Positions 12,961 to 23,200 of a DNA stretch of 64,000 nt are shown in pieces. How positions within the stretch are numbered: the first letter of the stretch is position 1; the number at the start of each line of letters is the position of its first letter. This stretch comes from Mesorhabditis belari (Eukaryota > Nematoda > Chromadorea > Rhabditida > Rhabditidae). The stretch lies in assembly GCA_958450365.1 (NCBI GenBank), contig CAUEEP010000169.1:1-64000 (forward strand), written 5' to 3'. The notes under the pieces are model-generated. The model was given only the letters and a program-made list of their open reading frames with translations, had not been told where the DNA came from and did not search any database. Both the position numbers and the translations under genes were made by a program.

Positions 12961-14120
12961 CTCCCGACTGCGCCACGACGACAAGGGAAACCCTTAGACG
13001 GGTTTTTTTCGGCTTTTCCACTAATCAGGAATAATAATTTGAGATTTTGAGGTTAAAGCTCTAACTCTAAACTTTGAAAGCTTTTAGCTGACACCTAGAT
13101 CTTGACTACTTTTTATAATTTCAAAAAGAAACTAAAAAACTTGTTAAGTTAAGACTAATTACTTCCAATTCCTCAATTTTTACTCTTAACTTAACAAGTT
13201 TATTAATTTCTTTTTGAAATTATAAAGTAGCCAAGATCTAGGTGTCAGCTAAAAGCTTTCAAAGTTTAGAGTTAGAGCTTTAACTTCAAAATCTCAAATT
13301 ATTATTCTATTTTTGAAATTATAAAGTAGTCAAAATTTCTTTTCAATACTTTCAATATTCAAAAGCGTTTCGGACTTTAAAAAAGTCCGAAAAAGGAATT
13401 TCTCGACGGTGGCGGTAAAAAAAGCTGATAAAACACGCACGTCGAAAGAAAAAAAACTGATAACAAGGGCTTCTGCCAGAAGAGATGAGAGGCAAAAAAG
13501 AAATGTAATGATTAGAGAAAAGAAATCAAATATTGCTCTTTACTTTCTTTGGTTTTCGATATTTCGATTTCGAATAGAATTTGATTACAATTTTTGGTTC
13601 AGCAGTTAGTTCAAGAATTTCAGAAGTTAGTACAAGTACTTGATTCAATTTTTAGGAAACTTGCCAACAGTTCTGAGTTTTTTAATTTTCACTTAGCTTC
13701 AAAATTTCTCAAGCTTTCAATTGATAGCTTGAATCGATAGCTTGAATTGATAGATTTCAATTGATAGATTGAAAAACCCGTCTAAGGGCGGGTTTTTCTC
13801 GCTGATTTCCCTTGTCGTCGTGGCGCAGTCGGGAGCAGGCTTGTCTATGACCCACAAGATCGACTGGACCGACTGTCCGTCAAGATCGACTGTCTATGAC
13901 CCACCCACAAGATCCTGGATCGACTTCCGTAGTGCCACTCAATTTCGACTTTTTCAATCATTTATTTTAAATGATATCAAAGATCCGAAAATTGTGCTCT
14001 TTTATGCTCTATTTGATTTTGTCTGTCAAAGAACTGTTGGCAAGTTTCCTAAAAATTGAATCAAGTACTTGTACTAATGTACTATTCAATCAAGTACTTG
14101 TACTAACTTCTGAGATTCTT
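12957..14120. repeat. Nested inverted repeats with tRNA-like ends
   Basis: The outermost pair (12962-13005 and 13773-13838) contains AAACCCGTCTAAGGG and GTCGTGGCGCAGTCGGGAG. Inside is a near-perfect palindrome of two ~115-bp arms (13030-13150 and 13185-13310). A third pair (13610-13680 and 14030-14115) shares TTGCCAACAGTTCT and CAAGTACTTGATTCAATT. The whole block could fold into a large cruciform or hairpin RNA just 5' of the V-ATPase gene. Confidence 0.8.
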
Positions 14121-14201
14121 GAACTGATCGTTTCTGTCAATTAAGATATTCGATTTCATTGATCACCCATTTTAGGGTCAATTTTTCCATTCTCGTAAAC
14201 G

Positions 14202-17200
14202 ATGGGTACGATTTTCCGATCAGAATGGATGTCTTTATGTCAAGTGTTTCTTCAAACCGACAGCGCGTATGCGTGTGTCGCCGAATTGGGCGAACTCGGT
14301 TTAGCTCAATTCAGAGATGTTGGTTTTTTGATGATTAAAAAACATATCTAGAATGTTGTATTCGATTTGGGCTTTTATCCAATTTCAATTGAAACATCAT
14401 TGTACAGTAGGGTATCTGTTTTTTAGGGACTATATCAAAAGAGCGCCGTTTAGAAGAGCACTGTTTAAAAGAACGCCGCTTAAAAGAGCGCCATTGAGAA
14501 GAGCACTGTTTAAAAGAGCGCCGCTTAGAAGAGCACCTTGAAAAGAGCGGCGTTCAAAAGAGCGTCGTTTAAAATAGCGCCGCTTAAAAGAGCGCCGTTT
14601 AGAAGAGCACTGTTTAAAAGAGCGCCGTTTAAAAGAACGCCGCTTAAAAGAGCGCCTTCAAAAGAGCGCCGTTTAAAACAGCGCCGCTTAAAAGAGCGCC
14701 ATGATCAAAAGAGCGCCAAGGCTTAAGTCATATGAAATTCAACCATTAACTGCGTTTTAACCTTTTTTTCTTTCTTTAAAACTCCTGTATTGATTGCAAA
14801 GATTTATCATGAATTCTTTTAACAATTTAATTAAAATTAAAATTGAATAGAATAACAAAAATGATAAGAACATTTAAAATCGATGTAAAATGACAGAGTT
14901 GAAAGATATCCAATATGCGATTTTCCTAAGGTGCCATTTCTGATAGTCAACTTCCTTGTTCGATGAGAAGAGGAAACGTGAGGCGATTGTAGATTAGGCG
15001 ATCTAGGCGATTGTAGATTAGGCGATCTAGGCGATTGTAGATTAGGCGATCTAGGCGATTGTAGATTAGTTTCTTTACCTAAAATTAAAAACTTAGACAA
15101 TAAATGAAAACAAACAACAAAAAAAATCCTTCTTTTGATAAAATGCGCCTTACTTTGACTTGCCGGTCGTTTTCTGCCAAAATTAACGGCGAATTTGAAA
15201 TTCCCAGCCGTACTTTTACCGAAAAACAAAAAAAAATTGGAAATAAACATAAAAAACCAAGAAAAAATATCAAGAGAAATGAAAAAAATTGGCAAAAATC
15301 TAGTCGCGCTCTTTTAAGCGTTTTTGCATTGGCGCTCTTTTGATATTACGATAAAATTATCGTTAAGTAAAAGAAGCGGTGGTTTTACTTTGAATTCACA
15401 GTAAAATATGGGCGGAAATGTGATGCTAATGGGCTTTTCTAGGTTGCTAAAGTTAAAATTCTATAAGATTTCATGAAAATGATTAAAAAAACATTTAAAA
15501 ACACGATTTGCAATGATATTTGACTCCAAATCGGATACAATATACCGTATTTTCTGTAATAGTAGTGCAGTCTGTAATAGTAGTGCAGGCTGGAGGGGGC
15601 TTGAAAAAATAGTAGTGCGCACTACTATTACAGAAAATACGGTATATGTTATGTCTGATTTAGATCTAAAAATCGAAATCGGACATAATAGATATATATA
15701 AATTTAAAAATACAGTAGTTTTTATAGAAAAATAGGCATAATTCTTCTATTCTTTGTGTAATTTAAATTTTTCTTTCAAGTTAAACGGTGATGCGAACAA
15801 CTATCAACGCAAATTCGTCAACGAAATCCGCCGTTGCGATGAGATGGAGCGCAAATTGAGTGAGTTTAACATCAAGTTCTTTTATTATTATTTTTTTTCT
15901 TAAGATTTAGATCTTAAGATCTTAAGAACAAGGGAATTTGATCTTAGGATTCATCGAGGAAGAGGTGGTCAAGGACAGCTTGGAGGTTGACGACGCCAAC
16001 ATGTACATCAAGGCCCCGCAGCCGAAAGAGATGACCGAGCTCGAGGTTTGGATTTAAACTTGTATTTGAATACAATGAATAGAATGAATAGAATGAAGAG
16101 AATGAATCTCTTCCTTAAGAATCTCTTCATTAAGAATCTCTCCATTAAGAATCTCTTCATTAGGAATCTCTTCATTAAGAATCTCTTCATTAAGAATCTC
16201 TCCATTAAGAATCTCTCCATTAAGAATTCATCTTTATCTAAGAATTCTAAGCTATACTTATTACAGTTTTACTGTAATTATCGACTTTAGCTATTTTTAG
16301 CATTTTGTTTGTTATATGGCAAATGATTTTCAGCAATTTTCAATTCAGCAATTCAGCAATTCAGCAAATTTTCAGGCAAATCTTGAGAAAGTCGAGGAGG
16401 AGCTCATCTCGATCAATGCAAATACGAAAGTTTTGCAGAAGAATTTCACTCAATTGATGGAGATGCGAGCTGTTATTGAAAGTGTCAAAGTGCTCCTCGA
16501 TTCGGTTTGTATTCTTGATTTCCTTTCGAAGAATTGAACAATAATCTATCAAATTTTCTTAGGAAAGCAATGAGTCGCCGATTCGAAAGGTGAAATCTAT
16601 ATTAGTATAGATATCTACTAGATATAAAGGGACTAAAACGCCTGTCTGTCCGTCTGTCTGTGCGCGCTACTCCTCAGTACTACTCCTCGCTACTGTTCAA
16701 AAAAGTCACTTTGTGTCAAATTTCTAAAACTTTAAGTAAAAATTATTTTTCTCAAAAGGTATCTACTATATATAAGGAAAATAAGACGTTAGTCCGTCTA
16801 TCCGTCTGTCCGTCTGTCTGTCCACCTGTCTGACCGTCGGTCTGTCCACCTGTCTGACCGTCGGTCTGTCCGTCTGTCCGTCTGTCCGTCTGCCTGTCCG
16901 TCTGTCTGTTCGTCTGCCTGTCCGTTTGTCTGTCCGTCTGTCTGTTCGTCTGCCTGTCCGTTTCTCTGTCCGTCTGTCTGTTCGTCTGTCTGTTCGTCTG
17001 CCTGTTCGTCTGTCTGTTCGTCTGTCTGCCCGTCCGTCCGTCTGTCTGTTACTCCTCAGCTCCCAGAGGACCGTTTGCAATGAATTTTGTGCAATTGAAT
17101 AGGGAATTCAATGTAGTTGTGCAACGTGCTTTTGGATTTTTTAAAAAGCACAATTCGAGTCGCACGGGGAGGTCGAACCCGGACCGTATGGGCGATAGAC

Positions 17201-20200
17201 CGGCGCGTTATCCACTGCTCCACGGCGACAAAAGCCGTTCGTCCCCAAAACATCGAGAAAAACCCGCCGTTAGTCGGGTTCCTATATAGCTTAAATCCAG
17301 ATTTTCACACAAAAATAGTTTTATATCGTAAATTACGAATAAATGAATTAAATTCGAATGAAATGTCATTATATTTTTGCTATTTTTATTAATTTGTGTA
17401 ATTTGTGTGGAATAATTTTGCATCATTTTTGCGAAAAGAACTTATCTCAGGAAATTCCTCAAAAGATCAGACATTGGTTTTCGGTTTCCTCTCAATCCAT
17501 ATTCCCAAAGGAAAACATTTGATAAGGGGAAATGATGAGAGAAAACTGGACATTCCAAAAATGAGAAAGACAAAAGGAGTACTAAGGCAATGAAGAGCTT
17601 GAAATTGAGAGAAGAATATTGGTGAACATCAACAACAATATCAAGGTGTTTAGTTAGTGTAGTTAGCTAGAGTAGTTAGCTAGAGTAGTTAGCTAGAGTA
17701 GTTAGCTAGAGTAGTTAGCTAGAGTAGTTAGCTAGAGTAGTTAGCTAGAGTCGTTTAGTTAGTGTAGTTAGCTAGAGTAGTTAGCTAGAGTCGTTAGCTA
17801 GAGTAGTTAGCTAGAGTAGTTAGCTAGAGTAGTTAGCTAGAGTAGTTAGCTAGAGTAGTTAGCTAGAGTAGTTAGCTAGAGTCGTTTAGTTAGTGTAGTT
17901 AGCTAGAGTAGTTAGCTAGAGTCGTTTAGTTAGTGTAGTTAGCTAGAGTCGTTTAGTTAGTGTAGTTAGCTAGAGTCGTTTAGCTAGTGTAGTTAGCTAG
18001 AGTCGTTTAATTAGAGTCGTTAAAGAGTTAGTCTATTTAACTAGTAGTTTTCCTTTAGATTTGCTTTAGATTTGCTTTAGAGAGATTAGATTTCTATAAA
18101 ATCTAAAAAACTATAAAAATCTTAGGGCTCTCGCATGCATGCAGCTCAATCAATCTCTGAAGCAGCGCGCGGAGAAGCGGGACCAATTCAAGTCGGAATC
18201 ACACCCAATTTCGATCAATACGACAAGGAGAACAGAGAAAGCACAGAGTTAAAGTGGGTAAACGAAAAAGAATATAGAACAAATGGAGGAGGAAACTTTT
18301 CTAAGTTGATAATGGTTGATAATGCTTTACAGATTTGTCACTGGAGTAATCCAGCGCTCAAAGGGAGCCACTTTCGAGCGTTTTCTTTGGCGAATGTGCC
18401 GTGGAAAGGTGTTCGTTCGAATGATGGATATTTCAATTCCAAATGTTTGTTTAAATATTTGACTACCTATTAGTGACAATTTGTAATCAGTGTACAAAAA
18501 AATTCAGATAACTTTTAAGCAATTTCTGATTAGTTAGCGCTTTTAAAAGCATTGCTCGACTATTGTAGGCCAATTTTTTTTTTGCTTTACAGTAATCTAT
18601 TGTGTCTGGAAAGAATGTCTGGAAAGTTAAAGATCAAAATTCTTTGGGAAGGCAAATTCTCAATTTTTAGGTGACTGGGTTAGCCGACGTTCCAACCGAG
18701 AAAGCTGTTTTCATTCTTTTCTTCTCCGGTGAGGCGTTGCGTAGTCGTGTCAAGAGGATTTGTCAGGGGTTTGTTCAGAAAATTAAACAACAAACAACAA
18801 AAAAAATAACAAAACAAATAACAAAACAAATTATCATATAACATTATCTTTATATTCGAATCAGTGCATACAAAAGTGATTTCAGTTTCCATGCCGAGAT
18901 CTACAACTGTCCGGATAACGTTGTCGAGCGAGCCAGCCTCCTCGTTCAAATCAACACCCAAGTAAATCAAGATACCAAATTTGCATATAAATTTATTTGC
19001 ATATAAATTTACATACCGTAAATACTGTAATAGTACCCCACTCCCATAATGACGGTGCGGAGTGTTGTGTAGTCTAGCTTTGAACGAGTTTTTCTCGACA
19101 CTGGTTTATGCTACAATGCTCGCTTAGGTATCAAAAAATAGCACTGAATTTCAGCTATTTTTTGATACCTAAGCGCGCATTGTAGCTTAAACCAGTGTCG
19201 AGAAAAACGTGTTCAAAGCTAGACTACGCAACACTCCGCACCGTCTTTATGGGAGTGGGGTACTATTACAGTATTTACGGTATTTACATTTACAATTTAC
19301 ATATGATTAACCTATAATTTACATATCGAAGCTATTTTCAGGTAGAAGACATGCAATCAGTGCTCAACAAAACTCTCGAGCATCGCCGCCGTGTCGTTCT
19401 CGCTTCTGGGATGAATGTGAAGCTGTGGAGCTTCAAGGTTGGAGAAATTGAAGATTTTAAAGGCTAATCACTAATCACTTCAACGTTTATCCCTTTCAGG
19501 TCCTAAAAATCAAGTCAATTTTCCACACTCTGAACATGTTCTCAATTGATGTGACGCAGAAATGCTTGATCGCCGAGTGCTGGATGCCGACTGCGGATAT
19601 GTCGATGGTTATGGATGCTCTCCGCAGGGGAACCGTTGGGTTTTTTGAGCTTAAAATCTTCTCAATCTTTATAGGGTTTTCCCCGTTTCAAATTTCTGAA
19701 AAAGTTTAAGTGGCTCAAGTCTTGGTCTTGGTCTTGGTGTAAACGAAAGTACAAGAGATGACTAATAGGTCATAATTATCGGCCCTGTATGAGCAGAATG
19801 ATTTAAGAGTTTTCACGGAAATTTTAAGACAAATATAAAGATATTTAATGTTATTTTACATGAAAATAATTGATGTTTTTAATGAAATAAACCCTAGTTT
19901 AATTGATGCATTTGTTGATTTTAAACGAAGCACAAAAATGAATGAAAAGACTTTATCAGCAAGGCAAGTCTATCAATTTAGTAACCTAGGCTTGTAATTG
20001 TTAGCAAGTCTAGTTATTAAAAGTCCGTCTAGGCCGGTCCAAATCCCCAGTAGTGAGATCCAGGACTCTGGCGACCTGACCCAGGACTCTGGCGACCTGA
20101 CCCAGGACTCTGGCGACCTGACCCAGGACTCTGGCGACCTGACCCAGGACTCTGGCGACCTGACCCAGGACTCTGGCGACCTGACCCAGGACTCTGGCGA

Positions 20201-23200
20201 CCTGACCCAGGACTCTGGCGACCTGACCCAGGACTCTGGCGACCTGACCCAGGACTCTGGCGACCTGACCCAGGACTCTGGCGACCTGACCCAGGACTCT
20301 GGCGACCTGACCCAGGACTCTGGCGACCTGACCCAGGACTCTGGCGACCTGACCCAGGACTCTGGCGACCTGACCCAGGATTGTCCAGCCTAGGCCAGAA
20401 ATTGTCTTGGCCTAAAGTTGACTTTAGAACAATCTTGGGTATTACAACCTGTCCTCAAACGCACCTGATAAAAAGAAACATAGGAAAATAGGTAGTATAT
20501 GGCAAGAAGACCCCGAAAAGCGATGACAAAAAAACTTTCTGAACAGCCTATTCTTTTCAGGAGATGTCCGGCTCAACGGTGATGCCAGTATTGAACGAGA
20601 TGGAAACCCACGAAACCCCGCCCACCTATTTCAAGCTAAACAAATTCACGCTCGGTTTCCAGAACATCGTTGACGCTTACGGTATCGCCAACTATCGAGA
20701 GGTGAATCCAGGTGAGTCTTTCACTTTTCTAGATAATGGATTCTTCTGTTGTTCTAGATAATCGTTCTAGATTCTAGATAATTCTAGACAACAGTTCTAG
20801 ACCAGTTTCCAAGTACTTTTTCGAATTTGGACGACTTGAATCTGGACGCAAATTTGAATCATTTGAGATTGAGATCATTTGAGACCATATCTTTTTTCAG
20901 CTCCATGGACGATCATTTCGTTCCCATTCCTTTTCGCTTGCATGTTCGGTGATGCCGGTCACGGTATTGTCATGTTCTTAACGGCACTCCTTTTCCTCAT
21001 CTTCGAGAAGAAAATCATCGCCGCGAAAATCAAAGACGAGGTAAATCCAAAATGAATTGAGTGAATTGAATTGTTGAGTGAATTGAGTGAATTGAATTGA
21101 GTGAATTGAGTGAATTGAATAAATCCAAAGTGAATTAAGTGAATTGAATTGTTTATAATTGATAAATTGATATAAAGATTCGATAATATAAAGATTTTCC
21201 GATAAAACATTTATTTAGACTTATCACTAAGCTAAGCCAAAAAGGCTAAGCCAACAAAAGCTTTACATCAAACTTTCCCTTCAGATCTTCAACACTTTCT
21301 TTGGTGGTCGCTATGTGATCATTCTGATGGGTGCTTTCTCCATTTATACAGGTGATTTTAAAACTGTACTTAAATTTTTTGACTAATTAAACCTTCGAAA
21401 ACCTTTTAGGAACTCTCTACAATGATTTCTACTCAAAATCTGTAAACATTTTTGGAAGCAAGTGGACAAATCCGATCAAGTGAGTGGAAAAATACGTTCA
21501 GAATATGTTCAGAATACATTTAGAATACATTCAGAAATATGTTCAAAGTACAGCTTAAAAGTTAGAAAAAGAATACACTAATATTTAATAGATTTAGATG
21601 TTTAAATTTAAAAAAAAAAACATGAATAATGCGGAAAAACATTATACTAGCAAGCCGTAAATGTTAGGGAGAAAGAAAAAAGACCCATTTATATGGAGTT
21701 AACAGTCTAACAGGAGGGATTGAACCCTTCACCTCCAGTCTAAGACACAAGCCTCTTAGTCGACTCAACCAGTCGAGTCAACCTCAATCAGTCGACCATC
21801 GTTCCCATTTTTCAGCTACACCGATTTGGCCGTTTGGGAGGTACGTGGAGCGACTCAGGATCAAGATCTCGACTTCACTTTCAGCCCCAATCCTGCTTTT
21901 GATCACGATTCGGTAAAGATCACTTATAAAAGCTCTTATCGAACAATCCGTTTTCTAAAGTATGTTCTTTAGTTCTTTAAAAGTAACAACTTTTAAAGAA
22001 AAGATTACGATAGTTTTAGAAAACTATTTAACCATTAACTCTTCAGGGACCATATCCTTGGGGAGTCGATCCTGTGTGGAATCTCGCTAAGAACAAGCTC
22101 AACTTCTTGAATCCAATGAAAATGAAAATGTCAATTTGCATTGGAATCTCGCAAATGTTCTTCGGTGTCATGCTTTCATTGCTAAATCATGTGTAAGTCT
22201 TGAGATTTGTGTAATTATTGTAGACTTGGAGCAAGCGAAAGCTTTAGCCTTCAGAAGCGATAGTTTTCAGGTAAGCTTCAAGCTGAGCTTCAAGCTAAGC
22301 TTCAAGCTAAGCTTCAAGCTAAGCTTCAAGTTAAGCTTCAAGCCAAGCTTCAAGTAAGCTTCAAGTAAGCTTCAAGCTAAGCTTCAAGTAAGCTTCAAGT
22401 AAGCTTCAAGTAAGCTTCAAGTAAGCTTCAAGTAAGCTTCAAGTAAGCTTCAAGTAAGCTTCAAGTAAGCTTCAAGTAAGCTTCAAGTAAGCTTCAAGTA
22501 AGCTTCAAGTAAGCTTCAAGCCAAGCTTCAAGTAAGCTCAAGGTAAGCTCAAGTAAGCTTCAAGTAAGCTTCAAGTAAGCTCAGGTAAGCTTCCAAGTAA
22601 GCTTCAAGTAAGCTCAAGGTAAGCTCAAGTAAGCTTCAGGCCAAGCTTCAAGTAAGCTTCAAGTAAGCTTCAAGTAAGCTTCAAGTAAGCTTCAAGTAAG
22701 CTTCAAGTAAGCTTCAAGCCAAGCTTCAAGTAAGCTTCAAGTAAGCTTCAAGTAAGCTTCAAGTAAGCTTCAAGTAAGCTTCAAGTAAGCTTCAAGCACA
22801 GGTGTACTTTTGAGCTTGAATCGGCAACCAAAAACCCTTGAATTTGACAATTTTCTCCCCTTTTTCAGCTACAATCGTTCTTGGCTTGATGTGATTTTTG
22901 TTTTCATCCCGCAAATGTTATTCTTATGCTGCATTTTCGTCTATCTTTGCATACAGGTTTATTTACTTTCAACTCTTTTCAGTTATTTAAGATTTTTAGG
23001 TTATCATCAAATGGCTTTTCTTCTATGTTGACGGAAAGTTCATCTTTGGTAATTGGTATCCGGGCAGTAACTGTGCTCCATCGTTGCTCATCGGTGAGTT
23101 ACTGATATTTGAGCTTGATACGTTTACAAAAGTACCAAATTTTCTCTTAACGATCTCTTAACATTACGAATCTAGGTTTAATCAGCATGTTCATGATGAA

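Larger units (their letters stand above)
10136..14201. other. Intergenic region between SLC22 and V-ATPase genes
   Basis: No gene supported. It holds a TA-flanked mariner-type MITE (10198-10712), a palindromic MITE (11386-11680), several tandem arrays (11184-11318, 12447-12521, 12554-12960) and nested inverted repeats (12957-14120). Between 11700 and 12430 nothing beyond AT-rich sequence and homopolymers is visible. Long open frames over the 11-bp array are repeat artefacts. Confidence 0.7.

Noticed and set aside
12427..13050. Several overlapping ORFs (WNHIGTILEPY-type repeats)
   Set aside because: They follow the 11-bp array on both strands and have no non-repeat domain.
14985..15070. Possible nematode telomeric repeat (TTAGGC)
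   Set aside because: TTAGGC occurs only as part of a 24-bp unit, not as TTAGGC head-to-tail copies.
17650..18020. Possible CRISPR-like array
   Set aside because: Units are contiguous 13-mers without unique spacers, in a eukaryotic intron; the same holds for every other array in the window.
19690..20460. 131-codon ORF with TQDSGDL repeats
   Set aside because: It is the 21-bp (7-codon) array within the transposon copy; a multiple-of-three unit keeps one frame open without implying selection.
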